Made by a program: the position numbers and the translations under genes. From Streptomyces sp. NBC_00490 (lineage in GTDB: Bacteria; Actinomycetota; Actinomycetes; Streptomycetales; Streptomycetaceae), in the NCBI RefSeq assembly GCF_036013645.1, contig NZ_CP107869.1, positions 62,001 to 126,000 on the forward strand: DNA of 64,000 nt. Direction: 5' to 3'. Of this stretch, positions 33,524 to 43,485 are shown one piece after another; position 1 is the stretch's first letter, and every line of letters begins with the position of its first letter. Under the pieces are notes generated by a model, which saw nothing but the letters and a program-made list of their open reading frames with translations, did not search any database and was not told the DNA's origin.

Positions 33524-35324
33524 CACTGACTGCGGGCGTGCAGCGGCTCGCGCTCCGCATGCGGCCCTGTGCGCTCCCACGACCCTGCCGCGGGAGCGGT
33601 TGGCGGGCAGTCCCGCCGCCTGGGAACTGGGCCGCCGACTTACCGCACCCGGCCGGGTGCGCCGGGACCCCTTGGAGGGTACGGGCTTCGTTTGCGGACT
33701 CTTCCTGCCCGACGGAACGACCGCGGCGGTGCACCGTGACCACGGGCTGGGAGTTCTGACGGACGGCTGGCACTGGGAGCACACCGGGCCACAGGTGATC
33801 TGCGCCGCGGCCGACCCCGCCGGCCTCGTGCTGACGACGTCCGCCGGAATCGTGCTGCACAGGACGGACGGCACCGACGTCCTGCTGCTCGACGCGGAAG
33901 CAGTGCCGTCCCGGGCATGGCCGCCGGCCGGTGCCGTGCGCCTGCCGTCCGGGGATCTGGCTCTCGCCCTGCCCGCTGTCTCGGAGGTGCTCGTCGTGAC
34001 GCCGCAGGGCCGCGTGAGCCATCGACTGGGCGCCGCGGAAGGGCTTCAGGAGCCCATGGGTCTGTGTGCCGAACCGGACGGCAACGGTTTCCTCGTCGCG
34101 GACGCACGTGCGCACGTCGTTCTGCACGTCGCCGTCCGGCGGGCGACCGCACGGGTGTCCCGGGTACACGGTCGCTTCGGCTGGGCGGGCAAGGAGACCG
34201 GGTTGCTCAATGCGCCCCAGCATGCTTCCTTCACCCGCTCGGGCGGCGTCCTGATCTCGGACACCAAGAACAACCGCCTCCTGGAGATCGAGGACGGTGC
34301 GGCCGTGCGCGTCTGCGGGCGAACCGAGGCGTACACCACGTCGGCACCGCAGCTGTGGCATCCCCGCACGGCACAGGAGGGAGGGGACGGCACGCTGCTC
34401 GTGGCCGAGGGACGCGGGGGACGGCTGCTGCGGATCGGCCTAGACGACAGCCTGGACGTACTGCTCGGGCGGTGCGATGTCGCCACCACGGAACTGGTCC
34501 AGCCCCGGGGCGCGCACTTCTCCCCGTCGGGAAGTGTGTGGGTGGCCGACTGCCACAACGACCGGGTGCTGCGCTTGACGACCGGGGGAGAGGTTGAAGC
34601 GGTCCTTCCGGACCCGTCAGCGTCGGAGGCGGTGCTGGACTGGCCACGGTTCGCGACATCGACGGCGGGCGGGGTGGTGGTCGCGGACGGACGTCAGAGC
34701 CGCCTGCTGTTCCTGGACCGCGACGGCACCCCTCAAGGAACGCTGTCCGGATGGCGCCCGCGCGGAGCCGGCGCGGTTCGGCCGTTCGGCGACCCCCACC
34801 ACGTCGTGGTGACCAGCGTCTCGCCCCTGGAGATGCTCGTCACGGACAGCGACACCGGAACGGTCGTGCGAATGGACCGGCGAGGAAACGCCACGTGGTG
34901 GCACGAGGGCCTCACTGATCCGCACATGGCCCTGCCGCTGCCGGACGGCGCCGTCCTGGTCTGTGACACAGGTGCCGACCGCCTGGTCCGGGTCTCCCAG
35001 GACGGGCGCCGCAGCACCTGGCTCGGCCCCGAGGAGGTGCGCGCCGCCACCGGCCGCCCCTTGCGGCAGCCCCGCGCCATGGCACGGCTGAATGACACGG
35101 CACTGCTGGTCGTGGACACCGGGCAGCACAGAGTCCTGTACGTCGGCCCCGACGGCGGTATCCGATCGCTCTCCCCGCTCCTTGAGCACATCGCAGGAAG
35201 CCTGTTCTTCCCCCGTTACGTGGACGTGGACCGCGACGAACGCACGATGCTCCTGAGCGACTTCGACAACTCCCGCCTCGTCTTCGTCCACCTTCCCTCG
35301 CTGCTGGGAGAGCCGGATGAGTGA
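33504..35324 (+). CDS. NHL-repeat beta-propeller protein
   Basis: 606 aa from GTG 33504. Repeated blade motifs such as GVLISDTKNNRLLEIED, SVWVADCHNDRVLRLT, VVVADGRQSRLLFLD and LLVVDTGQHRVLYV mark an NHL-type propeller, preceded by ~60 residues of other sequence. No signal peptide seen, so it is likely cytoplasmic. Such propellers can be lactonases or scaffolds; no active-site set is evident. Overlaps both neighbours, in the coupled operon. Confidence 0.75.
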   Translation: MIPIPGDTDCGRAAARAPHAALCAPTTLPRERLAGSPAAWELGRRLTAPGRVRRDPLEGTGFVCGLFLPDGTTAAVHRDHGLGVLTDGWHWEHTGPQVICAAADPAGLVLTTSAGIVLHRTDGTDVLLLDAEAVPSRAWPPAGAVRLPSGDLALALPAVSEVLVVTPQGRVSHRLGAAEGLQEPMGLCAEPDGNGFLVADARAHVVLHVAVRRATARVSRVHGRFGWAGKETGLLNAPQHASFTRSGGVLISDTKNNRLLEIEDGAAVRVCGRTEAYTTSAPQLWHPRTAQEGGDGTLLVAEGRGGRLLRIGLDDSLDVLLGRCDVATTELVQPRGAHFSPSGSVWVADCHNDRVLRLTTGGEVEAVLPDPSASEAVLDWPRFATSTAGGVVVADGRQSRLLFLDRDGTPQGTLSGWRPRGAGAVRPFGDPHHVVVTSVSPLEMLVTDSDTGTVVRMDRRGNATWWHEGLTDPHMALPLPDGAVLVCDTGADRLVRVSQDGRRSTWLGPEEVRAATGRPLRQPRAMARLNDTALLVVDTGQHRVLYVGPDGGIRSLSPLLEHIAGSLFFPRYVDVDRDERTMLLSDFDNSRLVFVHLPSLLGEPDE

Positions 35325-36426
35325 GCCGTGGACCGTCGACGCTCCCGCATGGGAGCAGGCGCAACCGATCCCCGCGATCGGTGTGTTCGCCGACCGGGGC
35401 ACGCGCTACGCCGACAAGTTCTGGACCAGGGACGGCTGGGTCTACAAGGCCGTGGGTGACCTGCATCCCGAGAACGGGGTGCTGGCCGTCCCGGACTGGG
35501 CCCCTGTCCGGGACGCCCCGCACGTCGATCTCTCGCAGCGTGACGGCCTCGTCAAGGTCCGTGACCACCGCTGGCCGGACAGCACCCCCGTCCGACCACG
35601 GCTCCCCCTCGTCGACGTCCCGCTCTATGGCCGGCGCTTCGAGTTGCTCCGTCCCATCGACATCACGACCGAAGTCCTGCCCGAGCAGGAGGCCGGACGG
35701 ATCGTCGAGGCTCCGGAACCCGGGCGCGAACAGCTGGTCGCGGATCTACTCGTGTCGCTGAGCGGTGCCGCCGGAATTGCTCTGGGCCAGCTCGGCCTGA
35801 ACGGCTCCTACTCACTGCGTCTGTCGGCCGAGCAGTCCGACGTGGACCTCGACGTCTACGGCGCCGAAGCGGTGTCGGCGGCAACCCGGGCGATCGACCA
35901 CCTGCTCGCTGACCCGACGTCGGGCTGGGAGCGCCGCTGGCCTCCGGATGAACAGACCAATCTCCACTACGTGTGGCGCGCCGCCTACCCGGGCATCCGC
36001 GCGGACACCATGTACGCGGCCTTCGAGACCAGCCGCCGCGATCGGTTCAACCTGCGCTACCGGGGTGTTCGCGTCTCGCTCTCCTACCACTCGCGCGCGA
36101 GAACGGAGCGCTTCCCGGACGCTCCCCTCGTCGGCCGGCCGCCGGTCGACGCGAAACGGCTGCATGCCGTGTTCGTCGAGGAGGGGCCGCCGGGCCACCT
36201 CGACCTCCCGGCCATCTTCACGGTCAGGGAGGTGGCCTCCGAATCGGGACCACGCTGGGAGACGGCCACGGTGGTGAGTTACTCAAAAGCGTTCGGATTC
36301 TGCCGTCACGGGGACCGGGTCGCGTTCACGGCGTGCCCCACGACCTGCGCCAACGGCGGGCTCCTTCTCGTGATCCCTTCCTACGGGCCACGCTGGCCCG
36401 TCCGCCCCCTTGCCGTCCTCGAATGA
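35317..36426 (+). CDS. Nucleotidyltransferase-like protein
   Basis: 369 aa. ATG 35317 overlaps the NHL gene by 8 nt. Residues ~163-186 carry GSYSLRLS then SDVDLDVYG, the GS-x(n)-DxD core of DNA polymerase beta-like nucleotidyltransferases, and a further acidic position may lie in GIRADTMYAAFE. The N-terminal ~140 residues are unassigned; the C-terminus has a Cys-containing loop (CPTTCANGG). It may modify the pathway product or a partner. Last gene of the plus-strand operon, facing the TauD-type gene. Confidence 0.55.
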   Translation: MSEPWTVDAPAWEQAQPIPAIGVFADRGTRYADKFWTRDGWVYKAVGDLHPENGVLAVPDWAPVRDAPHVDLSQRDGLVKVRDHRWPDSTPVRPRLPLVDVPLYGRRFELLRPIDITTEVLPEQEAGRIVEAPEPGREQLVADLLVSLSGAAGIALGQLGLNGSYSLRLSAEQSDVDLDVYGAEAVSAATRAIDHLLADPTSGWERRWPPDEQTNLHYVWRAAYPGIRADTMYAAFETSRRDRFNLRYRGVRVSLSYHSRARTERFPDAPLVGRPPVDAKRLHAVFVEEGPPGHLDLPAIFTVREVASESGPRWETATVVSYSKAFGFCRHGDRVAFTACPTTCANGGLLLVIPSYGPRWPVRPLAVLE

Positions 36427-36549
36427 CGCCGACACCAACGCTGGCGGCTCCTGCGCCCGGGAGTCGACGACGGCACCTGCGCAGCTCGCCCATCGTCAGC
36501 CGGGAGGCCCGTCGTGTACGTCGAAGCTCCGCCGAACTGTCGTCGTACG

Positions 36550-37500
36550 TCACTCGGTTCCATGCGCCGGTACCTGATACGGCACTCCCGACACAGCCGA
36601 CGAGATGCGGCCGGTCGGGCCGATCGCTGGGGAGCCGGCCACGAACACCCGGTGCATCCGCCGCTCCTCGCCAAGATGCTCATGATCCTCCGGTGCGATG
36701 TGCGCGGTCGCCCGGTTGTCCCAGATCACCACGTCGCCCCGTTGCCACTGATGCCGGACGCAGAACGCCGGTTGTGTCATGTGGGTGTAGACCAGGTCGA
36801 GTATCCGGCGGCTCTCCGGCGGCGACAGCTCGATGATGTGACTCGTGAAGGCCGGGTTGACGAAGAGGGCACGCACCCCGTTCTCCGGCAGGACCCGCAC
36901 CACCGGATGGTGAGCGACGAAACCGGCGGACATCGCCGTCCGCAGCGCGTTGTCGGTGACGCCGTACGGTACATAGCCCACCAGGTACCGGTGCTCGGCC
37001 GTCAGTCCGTCCAGGAACCGCCGCAACGGCTCCGACAACTGCTCGTACGCGGTGACGAGATCAGCCCAGGTCGTGTCCCCGCCACGAGAGGTGACGCTCG
37101 CGGCCCGCAACACGCTCAAGGACGGCGGGTCCACCGCTGCGGTGACGTCCGCGTGCCAGCCGGACAGATAGTCCGGACTGCGCCAGCGGGTCCGGTGCTG
37201 CTGCTCGGGCGTCATGGGCCGGTCGCCCCCGGTCACCAGGGTGTGCACGAACGGTTGTCCAGGCGTGGTCACCTGCCACGGGTGCGCAGGCGCGAGAGGC
37301 CCGAACCTACGGGCCAGCGCCGTCTGTTCGTCGTGACCGAGGAACTGCCCCCGGAAGAAGAGGACCCGGTACCGCACAAGGGCCTGCCGCAGGACGGTGA
37401 ACTCGCTCTGGGTGAGAGGCGTCTTCAGCGAGACAGCCGAGAGGTAGGCCCCGAAGAAACCGCTGACGGGCGTGATGACCGGACCCTTTTCGTAAGGCAC
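36550..37500 (-). CDS. TauD/TfdA-family Fe/2-oxoglutarate dioxygenase
   Basis: 316 aa. GTG 37500 is chosen as the start because GGAGG lies 9 nt upstream. HxD motif in SGWHADVTA (~113-117), LFVNPAF strand, GDVVIWDNRATAH, and the distal His in RRMHRVFVAG with Arg just before. These are the expected metal and 2-oxoglutarate ligands, so it is likely active on an unknown small substrate. Divergent from the Gfo/Idh/MocA gene over 73 bp and convergent with the preceding operon. Confidence 0.85.
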   Translation of the reverse strand: MPYEKGPVITPVSGFFGAYLSAVSLKTPLTQSEFTVLRQALVRYRVLFFRGQFLGHDEQTALARRFGPLAPAHPWQVTTPGQPFVHTLVTGGDRPMTPEQQHRTRWRSPDYLSGWHADVTAAVDPPSLSVLRAASVTSRGGDTTWADLVTAYEQLSEPLRRFLDGLTAEHRYLVGYVPYGVTDNALRTAMSAGFVAHHPVVRVLPENGVRALFVNPAFTSHIIELSPPESRRILDLVYTHMTQPAFCVRHQWQRGDVVIWDNRATAHIAPEDHEHLGEERRMHRVFVAGSPAIGPTGRISSAVSGVPYQVPAHGTE

Positions 37501-37573
37501 GAAACATTTCCTCCATTCGCTACACCGGTACGTGATCGATTTACGGCAGGGCCTCAATGAAGGAGAAATTATT
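37501..37573. promoter_or_regulatory. Short divergent promoter region
   Basis: 73 bp between divergent starts (GTG 37500 on minus, ATG 37574 on plus) must contain both promoters, or overlapping ones. Local base composition is lower in G+C, with TTTACGG and AAATTATT near the plus start. No clear operator seen. Confidence 0.4.
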
Positions 37574-39001
37574 ATGCCTGGCCCGGTTGCTCCACGCATC
37601 GTCTTGGCGGGACTCGGGCCGTACGCCCGGGCATTCTATTATCCGCTGCTGGAACGATACCATTCGGCAGGACGCCTCACCATAGACACGGTAGTCGAGC
37701 TTTCGTCGCAACGAGAATTGATCGACAGATATCTGGCAGGACGTTTCATTCAGCCCCGTCGCGTCGTCCTGGTGGAGGAGGGACTGCATTGCGATGCGCT
37801 GACCATCGCACTCGAATCGGACGATGCAACTCACAGTGCACCGCCTTGGGGCTGTATTGTCGCGACCGAGCCTCGGGCGCACCGGACGTATGTGGAATGG
37901 GCGGCTCGCCATGGCATGCACGTCCTACTCGAAAAGCCGGTGACAGCCCGCGATCTGCGTTCCGGCGGAGCGGCCGAGGCGCTGCGCCTGGTCGACGACC
38001 ACCGCTTCCTGACCGACATATCCGAGAAATATGGCGTGACCGTGGTCGTCCAGACTCAGCGACGCGCACATCCGGGGTACCGAATGGTCAAGGAGATCCT
38101 CACCGACGTGGTGACGTCCTACGGAGTTCCGATCACCTATCTGGACATGTACCATTCCGACGGAACATGGAACATGCCGTGGGAGTTCGCCGCACGAGAA
38201 GGGCACCCCTACAAGTACGGATACGGGAAACTACTGCACTCCGGATACCACTTCCTCGATCTCTTCTGCTGGTTGACCGAGGTCAACCGTGATTCATGCC
38301 GTCCTCCGGACCAGCTCCTCATGGACGTGACCGCGATCGACGCCCGAGCCGTGGACACCCAGTTGACCGACCCGTCCTATGAACGACTGTTCGGCGAGGA
38401 GCAGTGGCGGAGATACGACGGACTGCCCCGGCCGGCTTCCTTGCCCGAACAGCCGTGGGGGGAGACCGACGTGGTGCTGCTGGCGCGCTCGATGAACGGC
38501 GGGAACGTCGTGACGACCGCCGTGCTCTCACTCCTGCAGTCCGCACTCTCGAGTCGCGCCTGGCTGGCGCTGCCCGAAGACACCTACAAGGGGAACGGGC
38601 GGGTGCGCCATGAACGGATGACGATTCAGGTGGGCCCGTTGCTGTCGGTGCAAGTCCACTCCTATCAGGACGGCCGCTCAGCCGGAAGGGGACCTTTTGA
38701 CGTAGTGGTGTACCGGAATCACCGACTCCTCGGTGGCGAGGCGGTCAGCCGAATCACCTTGCGGTCGGGGGACGGGCCGAGCACCGCGGAATCGGACAGC
38801 CTCAACAACCAGGCCCGGGAAGAGATCTTCCAGGACTTCCTGGCCGCGGACGGTCGCCGCAGTGGGCTCGCCCTCCACGACAACACCGTGCGCGTGCTGG
38901 CCGCGGCGATGGCGGGCGTGATCCGCTCGTCCCAAGGCGGCTCAGGCCGGTCCGCTGTACTGCTCGATGCCGGAGGTGGCGACTGGTACCGCCCGGCCTG
39001 A
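37574..39001 (+). CDS. Gfo/Idh/MocA-family oxidoreductase
   Basis: 475 aa from ATG 37574 with AAGGAG upstream. N-terminal Rossmann start VLAGLGPYARAFYYPLL, EKP motif in VLLEKPVTA (~118-126), and a catalytic-region LHSGYHFLDLFCWL. NAD(P)-dependent oxidation of sugar or amino-acid-like substrates is usual in the family. The gene is part of the metabolic block around the two oxygenases. It is somewhat longer than typical (~330-400 aa), with an extended middle. Confidence 0.8.
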   Translation: MPGPVAPRIVLAGLGPYARAFYYPLLERYHSAGRLTIDTVVELSSQRELIDRYLAGRFIQPRRVVLVEEGLHCDALTIALESDDATHSAPPWGCIVATEPRAHRTYVEWAARHGMHVLLEKPVTARDLRSGGAAEALRLVDDHRFLTDISEKYGVTVVVQTQRRAHPGYRMVKEILTDVVTSYGVPITYLDMYHSDGTWNMPWEFAAREGHPYKYGYGKLLHSGYHFLDLFCWLTEVNRDSCRPPDQLLMDVTAIDARAVDTQLTDPSYERLFGEEQWRRYDGLPRPASLPEQPWGETDVVLLARSMNGGNVVTTAVLSLLQSALSSRAWLALPEDTYKGNGRVRHERMTIQVGPLLSVQVHSYQDGRSAGRGPFDVVVYRNHRLLGGEAVSRITLRSGDGPSTAESDSLNNQAREEIFQDFLAADGRRSGLALHDNTVRVLAAAMAGVIRSSQGGSGRSAVLLDAGGGDWYRPA

Positions 39002-39046
39002 CCGGTGGCAGGCACCACGAATCAGCGAGGGGCGCAGCAGTTACGC

Positions 39047-40053
39047 TCACTGCGGCCAGGGCGCGGGCTCCATCCGGATCGAGGAACAAAAACGGTGGGC
39101 GGTGTCCTCGTACTCGCTCGTCAACTCGGCCAGCAGTTGAGGCGTGAGTTCTTGCCCGGTCATCTCGAGAAACAGTCCGCCGAACTGGTCGTCCGTCGTG
39201 GTCCTGCTGATCTCGAACCGCCTGGTGGTGGGCGAGCGGCGGATGGCCAGGCACTCGGCCTCCTGCATCCGGTAGATCAGCGAGGCGTGCGGAAACCGCA
39301 TGGCTCGCGGGAAACGGGTTCCTTGATCCATATCACTGAAGAGCGCCACCCACACACTGTTCTGGAATATCTCGAAACGGTCCAGTGAGGGAGTGGGTAC
39401 GAACAGCACTTCGATCGATCCGCACTTGTTCCGTACGAGAAAGAGACCGACCAGGCCAGCCCACATCGAGCGCAGTGTCTTCTCACGGTGCTCCCTCAGG
39501 GTGAGGTGGGCGCCCGCCGCCTGCGCCGCTCGGAACTCCAACCGCGCGTCCAGTGAGTGCGGATCGGTGGGATCCGGCAGGAGTAGGTGCGCCTGGAGAT
39601 GAGAAGTACGCAGCATAGAGAAGCGGGCCGCGCAGAATTTGGTGTGAATTCCGCGATACCAGTACGTGCTGGAACTCTGCAAGTCATCGGTCAGGATGGC
39701 ATTGAAACCGAGACCGGGCTGGTCACTGGGCGGAAATTCGTGCGTGGGGATGTATGGCTGTGCAGATCAGCCAGCGCATCCCTTACTTCCTGGGTGATCG
39801 ACTGGCGCAGCATCTCTTTGGAGATGGGATCGGTGAGCACCGCCTGCGCGACTCCGAACACCGCCGACACCAGAAGTCCCAGACCTACCGCATTGAACCC
39901 GTCGCGCCATCCACCCGACAACTGAGACCCACCCCAGATGGCGACAAGTGACACCAGTAGGGAACACACGAGCAGGAGAAATTGCATTCCTCGAGACAGT
40001 TGGCCGAGCCAGGGATTCTGGCCGCGCGTGGGAGGCGACGTCCGCGATGACAT
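39047..40053 (-). pseudogene. Two-TM membrane protein gene with a probable frameshift
   Basis: The first frame (from ATG 40053) gives ~105 residues with two membrane helices (MQFLLLVCSLLVSLVAIWGG; GFNAVGLGLLVSAVFGVAQA) and RDALADLH. Around 39755 the natural-looking continuation (YIPTHEFPPSDQPGLGFNAI, then TDDLQSSSTYWYRG) is in another frame, and that frame has a TGA just upstream and no good start. The C-terminal part (SIEVLFVPTPSLDRFE, VALFSDMDQGTRFPRAM) is full. Either a sequence error or a recent frameshift. The design (two helices plus cytoplasmic domain) resembles the gene at 29355. Confidence 0.55.
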
Positions 40054-40186
40054 GACCGCAAGGATAGCTACCTGAAGCCCTTTCCGGCACTCTTACGGAC
40101 GAGTAGTTCCAGGCAATCAAGGAACGATCTCATCCGGCGTTCCGGCCAGACCAATGCCGCCTGCACCCGAGATTCCGTGACGAATT

Positions 40187-40873
40187 TCAGCCGACTTCCA
40201 CGGGCCTCATGACGAGAAGAGAACCTTCCATGCTCGCTGCCATTGCGAAACCAAAACGATCGGCTTCCAGACAGTGGTCCACGTCATGACGGTGGATGCC
40301 GCGGTACCCCCGCCGGACACCCTCCGTCAGTTCGGCGGCGGCCTTTGATGCCCTGGCACGGTGGAGGTAGGGTGTCACATCGGTGTCCCCGACGGCGAGG
40401 CACTGTCGGATGTACTCGGCGCACGCACGATCCTCGTCTGCACAGCCGTCGTCACCCGTCGCCACGTACGTCACGTCCGTGATCCCTCGGGACCGCAGAA
40501 GCCGGATCGTCGCCCCGGCCACCACGAAGCTCGCGCACAGCAGAAGAGGAGTGCCGACCGCCTTCCGCGCACCGACCGTACCGGACGTCGTCGTCTGGAT
40601 GAGGGTGCGCCCGGCGAGGTCCTGACCCGCCATCAGGGCAGGCGAGTTGACCAGGTCGAAGCCCGGGGACGGGGGTCCGTCCTTGAGGGTTGGCCAGTCC
40701 GGGTGGCCCCGTCTCACCTCCAGAGCCTCGCTCTCGGAGTCCGCCAGGACGATCCGCACCGCTCCCCGAGCGAAAGCCCAGGCAGCCGTGGTGAATGCGC
40801 GCATCACATCGATCGCCACCACGGCGGGGTGCTCACCCCGCAGTTCTTCGATACCGACGATACGAGAGCCCAC
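40187..40873 (-). CDS. 2-phosphosulfolactate phosphatase (ComB) family protein
   Basis: 228 aa from GTG 40873 (AGGA upstream; GTG 40891 is also possible). ComB signatures: AIDVMRAFTTAAWAFARGA, LIQTTTSGTVGARKA and VATGDDGCADEDRACAEYI. The archetype removes phosphate from 2-phosphosulfolactate in coenzyme M synthesis; bacterial homologues often have other, unknown substrates. Its position after two oxygenases and an oxidoreductase suggests a tailoring step in the same pathway, but it could be independent. Confidence 0.75.
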   Translation of the reverse strand: MGSRIVGIEELRGEHPAVVAIDVMRAFTTAAWAFARGAVRIVLADSESEALEVRRGHPDWPTLKDGPPSPGFDLVNSPALMAGQDLAGRTLIQTTTSGTVGARKAVGTPLLLCASFVVAGATIRLLRSRGITDVTYVATGDDGCADEDRACAEYIRQCLAVGDTDVTPYLHRARASKAAAELTEGVRRGYRGIHRHDVDHCLEADRFGFAMAASMEGSLLVMRPVEVG

Positions 40874-40889
40874 ACACCGATCCTGCCGC

Positions 40890-41868
40890 ACCGTGTCCGT
40901 GTGCGACAGGTACGGGCAGGCACCTACCACAGATTTCGGCCTGCCGTCCCCAGGCGTGACCGAGGAGGTCGGCGCAGGTAGCGAAGACGTGGTGGTTCTG
41001 GGGGCTGATGGCATGGAAAGTCGACGGTAGGCGAGCTCTACGCACGGCCGCCATGACGCGCAGCATGTCGTCGTCGCCCAAGTACGGGGAGGGGGCCTTC
41101 GGCGTTGTCGAACACCAGCAGCCAACGGGAGCGGTGCGTAGCTCGCGCAGCAGGGCTGTGACCCCCTCGGCCGGAGGCACGGCCGCGAGAACCAGTTCCT
41201 TCTCCACGGCCAGCCTCGCCAGCTGGCCGGGGATGAGGGTGGGGCCTTCGGCCGGGACCCACCACGCGAGTTCATAGGCGCCGGCAAAGCGGTACGCGTA
41301 CTCAACCGCCAGCTGCGTCTTGCCCACCCCCGCCACGGCCGTGGAGCCTGGACGGCGACACGCTGGTCGGCGGACAGCGTCTTGCGCAGATCGAGCAGCA
41401 TACCGTCGCGGCCGGTGAAGGCAGCGTTGCAGGCCGGCACATTCCACACCCGCGGCAGACTCCCGGGCAGACGCGGACCACTCCCGCCCACCCGGGCCCG
41501 CATCCCCCCGGGGCGCGCCGGCGGTGTACCGGGCCGCGTGGGGCCGTTCACCGCGGCCAGCAGCACCTGACGGGCAGCATGATCATCGAGACTGAACGAT
41601 CCGGACCGGGACCATCCTTTCCTTCCGCGCCAGGACCGCGGTCCACTCCGGAGTGGTGAACCCCTCGAGCTCGAAGTAGGCCGGGAGAACAGGGCCAGCA
41701 CACGGCCCCGCTCCAGCGCGGCATTCACCTTCAGCACGACGTTGTCGCCCGCAGCTAGTCCCAATAGTCCAGCTCGACCTGGTGCCCGGCCCCCTCAAGT
41801 TGCCAGGCAATCCACTCCGCCCGCGCACGATCCGCACCCGCGTGATCGATGAAGGGAGTGTAAATCTA
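40890..41868 (-). pseudogene. TIR-NB-ARC (FxSxx-COOH system type) pseudogene
   Basis: Pieces in different frames spell a TIR start (DHAGADRARAEWIAWQLEGA, then AGDNVVLKVNAALERGRVLA and FELEGFTTPEWTAVL), RVWNVPACNAAFTGRDGMLL, and a P-loop AVAGVGKTQLAVEYAYRFAG. The 5' end is cut by the ISL3 element at 41871, and the 3' part after the P-loop domain is missing. TIR-NB-ARC proteins of this kind in Streptomyces act in FxSxx-COOH peptide systems or defence. Not functional here. Confidence 0.7.
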
Positions 41869-41870
41869 AC

Positions 41871-43485
41871 GGCCCTGTCTCACATTCGGTGGTGACGGAG
41901 CGTGCCGCTATCCGAGGACGATGCGGTGGCGAAGCAGGGGGAAGCCTGCCCGTCCGTGCATCTGGCGCGCGATCCGCTTGGTCTTGGTGTTGACGCCCTC
42001 GGTGGGGCCGTTGCTGTACGGAAGTGTGAGGGCGGCGTTTACGGCGTCGCGGTCTCGATCCAGACCTCGGGCGAAGGCATGCAGGTGGGGCAGGTCGGCG
42101 CCGCGGACCTGGACGATCCAACGTGAGAGCGCGTCGGCATTGGCGGCGTGAGGGGTAAGGAGCGGGGCGAAATCCCTGACAGCTGCCGCCAGTTGGATCA
42201 TCTCGGGGCAGGCGGCGGTGAGCTTGGCCAGGAGCTGGTGTTGCTCAGCCTTGAGATTGTTGGGCCTGGTCAGCAGCATTCGGGCGAGCCGGCGCGGAGA
42301 GATATGGCTGCGGTCGGCGTCCGCGCGGCCTTGGTTGATGTACTTGTGCAGGAGGTTCAGGCAACCCGTGAAGCCCAGGGCTTTGATCTCTTCGAAGAGG
42401 TGCAGGACGGGGACACCAGGGTCCTCGGCCCGGCGTTTTCGCAGGTGCTCGCGGTAGGGGTCGACCAGGCTGGCACGGTACTTGGGGACGCGGAGCATCC
42501 GCACGGGCGTAGCGTTTGACGGTATTCAGGGCCAGTTGCAGGCGGCGGGCGCATTCGAGCAGGCCCACACCCTGGTCGAGCAGACCGTGAACCTGGTGCC
42601 AGCGTTCCAGGGTGGTCTGGGCGCGGGGCCCGTCGTAAATAGGTGCGTCCAGTACGGTGGCCCAGCAGGTGCTGTGTGCCTTCACCTCGCCGAGGGCGGC
42701 TTCACACAGGTTCTTCCACAAATGCCACCGATCACCGACCTGCGTCGCGCGGGGCAGAGCGCGGCGGATGGCCTCGGCGTAGGTCGCCGAGCCGTCACGG
42801 CACACGACCTCGACGCCCGGACGTAAGCGCAGCCACGCTTCCAGGGTGTCGGCCGTGCGATCGGCAAGAACGTCGATCCGCTCGTGGGTCTCGGCGTCGA
42901 TCACCACGGTGGCGTAGCGGTGGCGCCGGCGCAGAGCGAAGTCGTCGACGCCGATCACGCGGGGTGTCCGCGCTGCGGGCAGCGGGATGCGCATCAGGGT
43001 CCGCAGAGCCGTATGACGCGAGACGCCCGCCGCGAGTATCGCCAGCAAACGTGCCCCCGCCCGGCCCGCTAACTCCTTGACCACGGCCTTGACTTGCCTG
43101 GTCAGACGAGTGGTGCGCCGCTGGTACCGGTCGAGCACTCCGGGCACCTGCTCGCGGAAGGTATGTCGGCAGCCGCGCGTGGGGCAAACCAGACGCCGCA
43201 CCCGCACACGGACCACCACCCGCCTCCCGTCGACCGGCACGTCAGCCACAGTCCGCCAGTGGTAGCCATGCACCCGCCCCGACGACACCCCGCACACCGG
43301 ACACGGCGCCATGTCCTGCGGCGTCCGCGCCCGCACCACGATCCGCTCACCCTCATCGACCACGTCGTCTATGACCAGCGGGCACAGACCCGAAAACACC
43401 ATCTGGACAAGCTCGTTGACATCCCTCACACCAATGTCAACGACGCGTCACGACGCTCTGTCACCACCGAATGTGAGACAGGGCC
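41871..43485. mobile_element. ISL3-family insertion sequence (1615 bp)
   Basis: Terminal inverted repeats start GGCCCTGTCTCACATTCGGT at 41871 and its complement ends at 43485, matching 32 of 33 bp. The flanks (AATCTAAC on one side, TTAAAATT on the other) are not an 8-bp duplication, so the site has been rearranged. The element cuts the TIR-NB-ARC pseudogene. Its transposase gene is frameshifted. Confidence 0.9.
41908..43429 (-). pseudogene. ISL3-family transposase, frameshifted
   Basis: Frame one (43429 downward) holds the zinc-binding N-terminus (CPVCGVSSGRVHGYHWR, CPTRGCRHTF) and the first DDE motif (VIGVDDFALRRRHRYATVV), then VEVVCRDGSATYAEAI. A deletion near 42497 moves the frame after NTVKRYAR; the second frame (VPKYRASLVDPYREHLRKRR through SNGPTEGVNTKTKRIARQMH, with the catalytic Glu) completes the protein to 41908. 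A family member of ~500 aa would need a single frame, so this copy cannot move itself. Confidence 0.85.
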
